Below are positions 17,971 through 26,503 of a DNA stretch of 64,000 nucleotides, in pieces; the stretch's first letter is position 1, and each line of letters begins with the position of its first letter. This stretch comes from a virus. The translations under genes were made by a program, and so were the position numbers. The DNA lies in IMG/VR virus record IMGVR_UViG_3300042542_005394, positions 49,003-113,002 of that record. One strand, 5' to 3'. The notes under the pieces were generated by a model, which was given only the letters and a program-made list of their open reading frames with translations, searched no databases and was not told the DNA's origin.

Positions 17971-18804
17971 TGTTTTATTGACATATTCTAGAATATTATA
18001 TAAATCTGATAAATCTATGTCGTTTATAGTGTATGATTCTATAGATATCTGATTATGATTTTTAGGTTGCCAATTAATAGCAGTTGTAGCACCTGAATAG
18101 AAGGAATAACCATAAAACCCAATAACTGGATGGTTATATGCTGACGCAGCCCATATCATTCCAGTATCAGCCGATATTAAAAATCTACTAGATAACATTA
18201 CTTTAACTGATTCAAAATATGTACCATTAAATTTTGTAGCTCCTTCTATTGTAGAATCATTTGGTCCACCAAGCTGGACAATAGGAAGATTGAATTGCAA
18301 AGCAAATTTTTGAACTTTCTCTAGTATTTTATGCGTTAAATTTTTTGGACTTCCAAAACTAGTAAAAGGAGCTATTGTTATATAATCTTGTCTACATATT
18401 TGTCCAGGAATATTTAATGAGAAGTCCATTTGTTCTTCCGATGGTTCTGGAAGATTGTGCATTAAACAGTTTTCTGTTGTCTGGTGCCTATGTAAATACC
18501 AGTTTATTTCTTTGTGTTTAGCATTTGGATCGAATACATGCAAATTTTTCCCATAGATATCTATGAGATTTTGTATCATGAATACATCTTGCTCTCCTGG
18601 CCAATCATCATATTTATCCCATACGATTATATCGTCTATGTGATCACTATGTAAAAATATTTCTTTACAGTCTGAAAACTTTTTATTAATAGAGTATATG
18701 AGTCTAGACTCTGGATATTTTTGTTTTAAGACTGAGGCCGCTGTTAAACCTATGAACAAATCCCCGTACTGTCCATGATTAAATCCTATAAAAGTTTTTT
18801 TCAT
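17944..18804 (-). CDS. Family 9 glycosyltransferase (heptosyltransferase-like)
   Basis: 286 residues, GT-B fold. N-terminal GQYGDLFIGLTAASVLKQKYP corresponds to the GDxL..TP..ALK motif of heptosyltransferases; the second domain has APFTSFGSPKN, VQLGGPND and the nucleotide-binding SADTGMIWAASAY...PVIGFYG. ADP-heptose is the classic donor of GT9, which fits the neighbouring HldE-like genes, but donor specificity cannot be read from sequence. Confidence 0.8.
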   Translation of the reverse strand: MKKTFIGFNHGQYGDLFIGLTAASVLKQKYPESRLIYSINKKFSDCKEIFLHSDHIDDIIVWDKYDDWPGEQDVFMIQNLIDIYGKNLHVFDPNAKHKEINWYLHRHQTTENCLMHNLPEPSEEQMDFSLNIPGQICRQDYITIAPFTSFGSPKNLTHKILEKVQKFALQFNLPIVQLGGPNDSTIEGATKFNGTYFESVKVMLSSRFLISADTGMIWAASAYNHPVIGFYGYSFYSGATTAINWQPKNHNQISIESYTINDIDLSDLYNILEYVNKTSIRSNIIV

Positions 18805-18813
18805 AAAAACTCT

Positions 18814-19350
18814 TCAACTTGATACTTTATTGTATACTGCCATCTCAAATCTGCTTCCAGTAAGATAAAATAAATCAAAAATAGGATATTCTAATCTTAA
18901 TGCTGAACCCTTACTATTAAAATCATCACATAAAATCACTGCTTGTGTTCTATCTATTTTATTAAACTGCCTAAGCATCTCTTGTGGATCATCTGATCCA
19001 TCTAAATATATCAAATCATATGTACTATCAGAGATATGATTATATGCGTCATCATTTAAAAAATTTATTTTCGCATTAATTCCATAAACTAATTTTTTGC
19101 AATTTTCGAGCGCTTGATTATCTATATCTATTATATCTAGTCTACCGCCATATTGTTCTATATATCTAGCCCAAAAAATACTACTCCATCCGTCCCCAAA
19201 TCTGGCTTGATCAGATAAATCTCTAGCTGCTCCTATCTCTAATATATTGACTGGATTATGATTAAACATGTCTAAACAATGTTTAAATATATGATCTCTC
19301 CCAGCTTCTGTTTTTATTAGATGGTCTATGTATTTATTTGCAGTTGTCAT
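18814..19350 (-). CDS. Class I SAM methyltransferase-like protein
   Basis: 178 residues. NILEIGAARDLSDQARFGDG resembles motif I, RLDIIDIDNQALENC the acidic end of strand 2, and YDLIYLDGSDDP motif IV. Similar to small methyltransferases in glycan clusters. Motif I deviates from GxGxG (GAARD), so activity is less certain than fold. Confidence 0.65.
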   Translation of the reverse strand: MTTANKYIDHLIKTEAGRDHIFKHCLDMFNHNPVNILEIGAARDLSDQARFGDGWSSIFWARYIEQYGGRLDIIDIDNQALENCKKLVYGINAKINFLNDDAYNHISDSTYDLIYLDGSDDPQEMLRQFNKIDRTQAVILCDDFNSKGSALRLEYPIFDLFYLTGSRFEMAVYNKVSS

Positions 19351-19365
19351 AAGATAGAATAACTT

Positions 19366-19956
19366 TTATTTTGGTGTGTAGACCCCATATATTTCATCAT
19401 CATAGAATATTTGTAAATTATGAGTATCAGATAGAATATCTTGTATAAAATTAGAATTATCAAATTCTTTATTTGGTTTTAGATCTGTTCTTTTATTTTT
19501 TGAACACCATTCGCCATTATTGAGATAGACTCTTAAATCATCAACGAGTATAACGTCTTGGTGATTTTTTCTAAGTTTTTGTATCATTAATAGTTCTTCT
19601 TCTAATGGTAATCTTATTCTGTTAGGTTCATCACTACTATAAGAAGATAAGCCAGCATCAGCACCAGGATAATGAGCATCTAACCAAAAAATAATATTTT
19701 CTTCAATTGTTGGTAATATATCTGACATCGCAGATAGGCTATTATCTAGTTTAATTATTATGTTATTGATATTGTTGAACTTTTTGCTAACATTAGTATA
19801 TAGTTCTTGATTAATTTCTACAGATATTAATTTTTTAAATCCATATCTTTGTGCTGATACTAAACCGTCTCCTTTGTACGTACCTGTTTCAAAAAAGATA
19901 GTCGTATTATATTGTTTGATATATTGTTGTAAATTAAAATAATTAAGAGTACCCAT
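19366..19956 (-). CDS. Class I methyltransferase-like protein
   Basis: 196 residues. IFFETGTYKGDGLVSA (motif I-like ExGxxxGxG), KKLISVEINQELYTNV (motif II), ENIIFWLDAHYPGAD (motif IV region) and DVILVDDLRVYL. This pattern is common in uncharacterised methyltransferase-fold proteins of surface-glycan clusters. Lies 16 nt after the next MTase gene, same operon. Confidence 0.65.
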   Translation of the reverse strand: MGTLNYFNLQQYIKQYNTTIFFETGTYKGDGLVSAQRYGFKKLISVEINQELYTNVSKKFNNINNIIIKLDNSLSAMSDILPTIEENIIFWLDAHYPGADAGLSSYSSDEPNRIRLPLEEELLMIQKLRKNHQDVILVDDLRVYLNNGEWCSKNKRTDLKPNKEFDNSNFIQDILSDTHNLQIFYDDEIYGVYTPK

Positions 19957-19971
19957 TTGACTATCCTTTAT

Positions 19972-20622
19972 CTAAATATTAACGAATATATGAGGAGGAA
20001 TATTTTTAAATTTTTCTTCTGATTTTGGCCAGAGCATTTTTGAACTATCCCATCCTAAATTACGCAGTGTGTATACTACTTGCACAAAAGCCGCTTGGTG
20101 TATTCTTCTGTCCATAATTTCAAAAGCCATTTGTCGTAGAAAGGTATCAAAATTTTCTGGTGGATAAATTAATCCTGGATAAATAGTATTATGAGTAATA
20201 CTACTATGTGGTATAGTAATATATAAAATTCTTCCAGGCTTTAGGATTTGTTTGATCTCAAACAATAAATTGTATGGGTTGGTTACATGCTCTATGGTTT
20301 CTAAACAAAAGGCAATATCAATTGGTGCATTTTTTTCTAGAAATATTTCTGCAAATTTTGAATCAAGATTGGTAACAAAATATTCGCAAACTTCTGATGC
20401 TGCTTTGTTGTCGTATCCGTCCCATCCATAGAAGGTATTATTTTGATTTTTGGGTAGTCTATTAAATAGCATTCCATACCCGCATCCAAAATCACCAATT
20501 CTTAGATTGTTAAGTTCTTTTAACTTAAAATCTTTAACAAAATAGTCAAGCCTAAGTTGATGACTATTTTCATATACTTCTATAGGCTGTCTATCAAAAA
20601 AATTATAGTAGTTATTATTCAT
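19972..20622 (-). CDS. SAM-dependent methyltransferase (Methyltransf_23-like)
   Basis: 216 residues. Motif I LRIGDFGCGYGMLFNRL, strand 4 APIDIAFCLETIEHV, post-core ILKPGRILYITIPHS: canonical class I small-molecule/sugar methyltransferase. Expected to methylate a sugar or glycan. Overlaps the upstream glycosyltransferase end by 8 nt. Confidence 0.8.
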   Translation of the reverse strand: MNNNYYNFFDRQPIEVYENSHQLRLDYFVKDFKLKELNNLRIGDFGCGYGMLFNRLPKNQNNTFYGWDGYDNKAASEVCEYFVTNLDSKFAEIFLEKNAPIDIAFCLETIEHVTNPYNLLFEIKQILKPGRILYITIPHSSITHNTIYPGLIYPPENFDTFLRQMAFEIMDRRIHQAAFVQVVYTLRNLGWDSSKMLWPKSEEKFKNIPPHIFVNI

Positions 20623-21475
20623 GAGTGTAAAATTTATATAAGTTTAGAATATTTTTAGCAATTTGAAACTTAGAAAACCTGTGCTGGATTTGATTACTGC
20701 AATAGAGCATTATATGCTTGTTATATTCTTCAAAATTATTCAATATTTCTTGGTATTTATTTGATATTGATTCTTTGGTAGGATCACAAATGCAAAACTC
20801 TGGACATAATTCGGAATTGGGATTGTCTGAACAAACAATAGGCACCGCTCCGCAAACCATTGCTTCTAAAGCTGTTAATCCTAATCCTTCAAAACTAGAA
20901 GGTAATGGTACAATTTTGGCTCTATTATAGAGTTGATTTAAATTAATATCATTTACCATTCCAAGATTATGGCCAATGCCACCAAATGGGCCGACAGAAA
21001 TAATTTCTTCGAATAATGGCTCAAGCAAGTGTGTTCTTTTAACTGGGTCTGTGGCTCTTCCAACATACAAACAATTTATATCTTTGGTTATAGAAGAGTC
21101 ATAAAAAATATCTTTAATTGGATTATCAATAACATAAGCATCAATACCTATAATTTCATGTAGTTGTTTTTTGACTGGCTCACTAATGCAGGTGACTACC
21201 GACGCATGGGATAATTCATCCTTGAGCTGATCTATTGGGAAACTACTAATGTGCGTAGGAATATCTAACACATTAAATATTTTGAATACGTCATTATCTA
21301 ATGCGCAGTCTTGATAGTCTGGATCTCTCGATGAATAAGGAAAGTTATTGGCATATACAAAATCATACTTATCGGAGGGGCCGACATTGTGACCTAAGCC
21401 AGCAAACCCCTGCATTATACGAGGGACTTGACACCAATATTGTTTAGCTCCGTAAACCTTAATATTCATGAACAT
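20615..21475 (-). CDS. Family 4-type glycosyltransferase (GT-B)
   Basis: 286 residues. Second-domain landmarks: NCLYVGRATDPVKRTHLLE, LYNRAKIVPLPSSFEGLGLT with the E(x7)E motif (SSFEGLGLTALEAM), and GAVPIVCSD. N-terminal domain short. Retaining GT4 family is the best fit. Overlaps the GT2 gene upstream by 17 nt. Confidence 0.85.
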   Translation of the reverse strand: MFMNIKVYGAKQYWCQVPRIMQGFAGLGHNVGPSDKYDFVYANNFPYSSRDPDYQDCALDNDVFKIFNVLDIPTHISSFPIDQLKDELSHASVVTCISEPVKKQLHEIIGIDAYVIDNPIKDIFYDSSITKDINCLYVGRATDPVKRTHLLEPLFEEIISVGPFGGIGHNLGMVNDINLNQLYNRAKIVPLPSSFEGLGLTALEAMVCGAVPIVCSDNPNSELCPEFCICDPTKESISNKYQEILNNFEEYNKHIMLYCSNQIQHRFSKFQIAKNILNLYKFYTHE

Positions 21476-22109
21476 TATTTTTTGCCATATTTTTATAGAA
21501 TGAATTTTGACTTCTTTGTTTATTTATGTGTTTTCTATGCAAAATAGCTACTCTACCATCGTCTGAAATAGCGGCACTAGATTTAAATCCTTCTAGGTGC
21601 TCATGTACAAATCCACTCCAGTGTATTAAGTTATTATTTTTGTAAATCCTTGGCTGGTAGTCTGGCCAATTTATCCATCCTTTTTCATTTATTTTCCATG
21701 ACCATTTTTTAATATCCTCTTCAGTTAATCCATCAACAATATTAATACGTGGAAGATAATATAAATCTATATCATTGGAAGCTATCTCTTTTCTTAATGC
21801 TTGAATAGCATCAAAACGCATTTCCTCATCAGCATCAAAATTAAAAATATATGGCTGAGATGCTTGGCTAGTCATATAGTTTTTAAGTTCAGCAAAATTA
21901 TTTTTAAAATGGAAAGTGCTATATTTATTAGAGTATCTCTGGCAAATTTCTTCTATAAGCTTATAATTGTCTGTTTCTTTTTCGGATTCGTCTCTGTATG
22001 TTTGAATAATGACTAGTTCATCATTATCTTTTTTAGCACCATTAAGTAGCGTTATTAGCTTGATAATCTCTTTGGTTTCATTATATACTGTAACACAATA
22101 TGAGATCAT
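21459..22109 (-). CDS. Family 2 glycosyltransferase
   Basis: 216 residues. MISYCVTVYNETKEIIKLI start, DELVIIQTYRDESE, and YIFNFDADEEM with the DxD metal site; YQPRIYKNN and IHWSGFVHEHLEG are typical of GT2 enzymes related to LPS core beta-glucosyltransferases. Last enzyme of the glycan island; overlaps the deaminase stop by 4 nt. Confidence 0.85.
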   Translation of the reverse strand: MISYCVTVYNETKEIIKLITLLNGAKKDNDELVIIQTYRDESEKETDNYKLIEEICQRYSNKYSTFHFKNNFAELKNYMTSQASQPYIFNFDADEEMRFDAIQALRKEIASNDIDLYYLPRINIVDGLTEEDIKKWSWKINEKGWINWPDYQPRIYKNNNLIHWSGFVHEHLEGFKSSAAISDDGRVAILHRKHINKQRSQNSFYKNMAKNNVHEY

Positions 22110-22591
22110 ATTTTAATATTCCTAATCCAGGATAGGTCGGGATCGATATACTCTATATTAATACCGCTCATTTGTATAAACAAGTTGAATCTTTTTTGGT
22201 GTTCATCATCAAACAGATGAGTTCCGTGGTTTTTCCTCATAAATACTTTGGTAATACCTTCTTGCCATAGGGCCATGATACAATCATTGCAGCATTGACC
22301 AGTAACATATGCTATTCCATTTTCTGGTCTTATGGTGCAGTTTGAGAGGGCGTTCCTTTCCGCATGAATCATCCAAGGATATTTATCTGGCCTAGTATTA
22401 GGCAGTTTGCTATCGTCTAATCCTTTTGGAAATCCATTATATCCAACTCCCAAAATTCTATTGTCCTTATCTGTGATGACACAACCGTGTTTGGTTTGAA
22501 TGTCATGACTGCGCATTGCTACTGCGTGAGCTAGTCCTATAAAATATTCGTTCCACGATGGGCGATTAGTGGCTTTTGATTGATCTGTCAT
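22106..22591 (-). CDS. dCMP/cytidine deaminase family protein
   Basis: 161 residues. Zinc motif HAERNALSN (HAE) and GQCCNDCIMAL (CxxC), with GVGYNGFPKGLDD upstream, as in phage dCMP deaminases that convert dCMP to dUMP for dTMP supply. Start ATG 22591 (TTG 22597 also in frame); no strong ribosome-binding site. First gene after the late block, preceding the glycan island. Confidence 0.88.
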   Translation of the reverse strand: MTDQSKATNRPSWNEYFIGLAHAVAMRSHDIQTKHGCVITDKDNRILGVGYNGFPKGLDDSKLPNTRPDKYPWMIHAERNALSNCTIRPENGIAYVTGQCCNDCIMALWQEGITKVFMRKNHGTHLFDDEHQKRFNLFIQMSGINIEYIDPDLSWIRNIKI

Positions 22592-22643
22592 GATCAATTA
22601 TCATAGTTCTAGTGTTTGGGAAGTCAAGTTTTATTCTATTTGA

Positions 22644-25600
22644 CTATATTCTTCCTGAACAGGTGGTGAATCTAGGGACTTGGTTTGCGATACCTCCAAC
22701 ATCGCTCCAATTAAATATGCCATACGCATTGTATAATGGATATGGATATTCATTCCATTTATCAAGATCTATTTTACCCCAACGAGTATATAGAACTATA
22801 CCCGATGCTACGGGAGAGTCATTAAAATCAGGCCACTCTACTGTATAAGTACCACCACATCCGGTACTATTATTCATAGTCATAAAAGTACTTTGTATAT
22901 TTCCTCTATGTAAAGAATTAGTGAAGTCCACACTATAACTAACTCCTATATCTGCATCGTTTAAAGAATTATTTATTATAATATATCGATTACCAGTATT
23001 AGTAGATATATTGCCATAGTTAACAGAGCTATAAAACCAAGCGTCATTATTAATTCTATATATGGCTCTAAATCCAGTGCTGCTGGTCATCGTCATATCG
23101 TAAGCTTGAATATTACTATAATTTGTAGAAAGAGTAAAGTTAATAGTACGAGCACTTAAAAATCCTCTGTTTTCCGATTGATTAAAAATAATAGAACCAA
23201 CGCCGTTAGGATCATTTCCTGTATTAACAGATATGTTACCATAATTGATGGAGTTTGAAAATAAACAACTTAAATTACACAATCCAGAGTTAACAGAATT
23301 AGTAAAATATACTGATTCGAAAATATTATCTCCCGATGAAGCTGGTCCTTGTATTTTGCCATAGTTTATTGAGTTATAAAAATAAGGATATATAACATTT
23401 CCATAATTAATAGTATTGCTAAATGAGGATTTTCCTGCAATACTACCGCTGTTGATACATGACTGCGGTGAGGAACCACTGAAGATTGCTGTGGTATGTT
23501 CATTTGCTACCACTGGATAATTTGTAATATTTCCTTTGTTTGTGGAGTTATGCAAAAAATTATATTGATTGTAGCCATATAAATTTGCTAAATTTTGTGA
23601 ATAATCTAGAAAGCTTAATTTATTATTTAAAAATCCGGTATAGAAATCAGATAAAAACTGTAATTTATCACTATCTAAATCTCCGTTTGGTCCAGAGTAA
23701 TGGGTCAGGTCGTCATTGATTTTTAAAAAAATACCATCTGAATTAAAAATAAAATTATTACCAAAAATAAGATTACCAGAATTAACACTATTTTGACCAA
23801 AACTTACAATGCTATTATATATAGTAGATAGGTTTACTGAATATCCGCTAAAAATGATATTTGCTCTATTAATTCTATCAAATGATCCTGCATTTTTAGA
23901 GAAATTTAAAAATAATGCATTGGTTGCTGCTCCTGTTTTTCTGTTAGAGCTATTATCTTGAAATATTCCACTATTGACTAAGCCTTCATTATATGACTGA
24001 TTATAAAAAAACCAAATTAATCCCGAGCTGTTTTTAGAAGCAGATGATGAGTCGATATACGATCCGCTCCCCACAAATTTTTTATTTATCGCACTATTCT
24101 CAAAGTTGGCTTTTAAACAAAATCCTTCGTTCGAAGATTTATCATAAAAATCAAAACTGAAGTTTTCATTGCCACCAGAGCCATAATTAATACTATTGTC
24201 ATGGAATTGTGCTACTATTACATTTGGATTATATACTACATCCCCCATTTGATTCACATAATAATGACAATTTATAGATGAATCATTAAAAGTAGCACCA
24301 ACCAGAATAGGATTATCATTACCATATCCGCCAATTAATTGATTATTATTAAAGCTTAAATATATTCCATTTCTAGATTTATCATAAAAAGATGCATATT
24401 CTCCACGACCATAGTTTTGACTATTGTCATAGTAACTAGCATTTTCTGACCAACCATGATTATAGCTTTTATCGTTAAATCTACCATAAATCAAACCAGT
24501 AAGTCCAGAATTAGCAGAAGTATCGAAAAAAGAAGCCTGGTTAATTACTGCTTGAGCATAACTTAAGTTATAGCTTTGTTTATAAAAAGCTCCTGAATAT
24601 ACAGAACCTGCATTTATTGATGAATAAAAAAAAGCTTGACCAACTATTCTTCCTTCATTTGCGTTAACAGCATTGTTGAACGAAGCTTTGACAACCTGAT
24701 CACCAAAATTAGTTGAGTTAGTAAATTGACAATTAAAACTATCTAAATTTTCTCTTAACCATTTGTACCAATGAATATTTGGGATTGTTTCCTGGTCAAA
24801 AAAATTAGAAACATAATTCCCACTAGTATAGTCTTGCATAAATAAATGAGGAACATCATATTCTATTGCTTCTAGTAAGAAAGGCTGTTTTCTCGATGGA
24901 ACACCCTCAATATTATCTTTTTTTCTCCCTATCAAAAAGAAATCTTTGGATATCAATGCTCTTATCTTGCCATAATTCTTACTATCTTGTGTAAACGAGA
25001 CATTTTGAGAAGTTAAAGAACTGTTGTTGATACTTATTTGATTAAATGTTATATTTGGTGATTTTATCGGAAAGTAATTGTTAGAATTTTTGAATATTAT
25101 CTCTCCCTCGGTTCTGATAGTTCCATAGTTGCGCGAACCTATATACAATTGATCATCTGAATTAATTGGATTTACAGCAGACAAGAAAGAAACACTGCAT
25201 CCTTTTCCAACATACGGTCCATATTTTTGTTCTATATCTACAATAACAAAAGGATTACCTTCTTCTATTAGTTGTTGTGCTAGGCTCTGAGCACCTTCAA
25301 GGTTTGTGTGCTCGCGAAAAAAATCACCAGAACTTATAATCAATCCGGAATTAATTGAATTAATAAAAGTAATACTATTGTCACCAGAAATAGAACCATA
25401 ATTGATTGATTGACTATCATAAGAATTATATGGAGATGTAAATGTAGCATCAGATAATAATATGCCTCTATTAGTGGCATTTTTAAAAGTAGTTATACCA
25501 GATATACTACCGTAGTTTGTAGCTATAATACTTTGATTAGTGCTAAAATCATAACCTCCTCGCTGCCACGGTTGTCCTGTGGTTTCAAAAATTACATCAC

Positions 25601-26498
25601 CAATTATAGTTCCTCTATTAATAGAGTTTATGAAGTGTGCATTTCCTATTATGTTTCCCCAGTTTTCTGCTTGATCATAAAAAATACAATTACCAGTTAC
25701 TGTTCCGAAATTATAGGACTTACTGAAAGAGCTTCCTGTTGAAAAAATAGCACTGCCTACAACCGTTCCACGATTACTTGAGCCACGATCAAACAAAACA
25801 TTTCCATAAATAGTTCCATCAAAATAAGACCCATTATAAAAAGAAAAATCACCAACACCAGTAACTTTCTCACGAAAATTACCCAAAATAACATCACATT
25901 TATTTACTGTAAGGTTTGTGTTAGCTATCCAACTATTACAATTTATAGTTCCGGACAAAGCCGTTATATCACACCCAATAACTGCTGGTTGATCAAAAGC
26001 AAAACCACCACATATACAGAAGCTATTAGTATTTATTTTACAATTAATTATTGAGCCCTTGCCCCCGAAAGTCATTTCTGTGGGACTGCCACTACAATTA
26101 AAATTAAATTGATCAGTATCTATAACCAATGAAGCCATAAATACATTTCCGGTTGATAATATGGTTTCAGCTTCGTAATAGCAAAATTCTCCAGGCTCCC
26201 AGTGAGTAAGAGTAACCCCCGGACCAACCGTAAGTGTCGAAGTTTTTAAGTTTTCGCAAGTAAATTTTTTTTGCCCGAATGTATATGAATAATTATCATT
26301 TGTAGTAGAATCAATTTCTACATTAATATTAATGCTTTCTATAGATGGAATTTTTGTAAAACATGTAATATCGTCGATTTTTAAATTTATACTTTCTACT
26401 ACAATGTCATTAACTTCATTTATTGGTATAGTTTTATGTGGTTTGCTAAATTCAGCATTTTTGTACCACTTACTAGAATCACACCAGTTATTAGACAT
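22644..26498 (-). CDS. Giant Asn/Ser-rich repeat protein, probable beta-helical tail fibre or adhesin
   Basis: 1284 residues. After a ~230-residue Cys-containing N-terminal region, the protein is built of dozens of degenerate ~17-25-residue units with the pattern hydrophobic-x-F-x-x-S-x-N-x-G-x-I-x-G, e.g. AHFINSINRGTIIGDVIFE, ASFYDKSRNG, FSNSINYGNI. Regular N/G/F/S spacing suggests a parallel beta-solenoid such as those in receptor-binding fibres. The C-terminus (WNEYPYPLYNAYGIFNWSD) is non-repetitive. Lies with papain-fold and tail-fibre-like genes in the presumed late block. Function inferred from architecture only. Confidence 0.7.
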   Translation of the reverse strand: MSNNWCDSSKWYKNAEFSKPHKTIPINEVNDIVVESINLKIDDITCFTKIPSIESININVEIDSTTNDNYSYTFGQKKFTCENLKTSTLTVGPGVTLTHWEPGEFCYYEAETILSTGNVFMASLVIDTDQFNFNCSGSPTEMTFGGKGSIINCKINTNSFCICGGFAFDQPAVIGCDITALSGTINCNSWIANTNLTVNKCDVILGNFREKVTGVGDFSFYNGSYFDGTIYGNVLFDRGSSNRGTVVGSAIFSTGSSFSKSYNFGTVTGNCIFYDQAENWGNIIGNAHFINSINRGTIIGDVIFETTGQPWQRGGYDFSTNQSIIATNYGSISGITTFKNATNRGILLSDATFTSPYNSYDSQSINYGSISGDNSITFINSINSGLIISSGDFFREHTNLEGAQSLAQQLIEEGNPFVIVDIEQKYGPYVGKGCSVSFLSAVNPINSDDQLYIGSRNYGTIRTEGEIIFKNSNNYFPIKSPNITFNQISINNSSLTSQNVSFTQDSKNYGKIRALISKDFFLIGRKKDNIEGVPSRKQPFLLEAIEYDVPHLFMQDYTSGNYVSNFFDQETIPNIHWYKWLRENLDSFNCQFTNSTNFGDQVVKASFNNAVNANEGRIVGQAFFYSSINAGSVYSGAFYKQSYNLSYAQAVINQASFFDTSANSGLTGLIYGRFNDKSYNHGWSENASYYDNSQNYGRGEYASFYDKSRNGIYLSFNNNQLIGGYGNDNPILVGATFNDSSINCHYYVNQMGDVVYNPNVIVAQFHDNSINYGSGGNENFSFDFYDKSSNEGFCLKANFENSAINKKFVGSGSYIDSSSASKNSSGLIWFFYNQSYNEGLVNSGIFQDNSSNRKTGAATNALFLNFSKNAGSFDRINRANIIFSGYSVNLSTIYNSIVSFGQNSVNSGNLIFGNNFIFNSDGIFLKINDDLTHYSGPNGDLDSDKLQFLSDFYTGFLNNKLSFLDYSQNLANLYGYNQYNFLHNSTNKGNITNYPVVANEHTTAIFSGSSPQSCINSGSIAGKSSFSNTINYGNVIYPYFYNSINYGKIQGPASSGDNIFESVYFTNSVNSGLCNLSCLFSNSINYGNISVNTGNDPNGVGSIIFNQSENRGFLSARTINFTLSTNYSNIQAYDMTMTSSTGFRAIYRINNDAWFYSSVNYGNISTNTGNRYIIINNSLNDADIGVSYSVDFTNSLHRGNIQSTFMTMNNSTGCGGTYTVEWPDFNDSPVASGIVLYTRWGKIDLDKWNEYPYPLYNAYGIFNWSDVGGIANQVPRFTTCSGRI

Positions 26499-26503
26499 TG
26501 TTT

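Noticed and set aside
22644-26498. CRISPR-like repeat array
   Set aside because: The DNA repeats are degenerate and in phase with codons of the repeat protein; no constant repeat with variable spacers.
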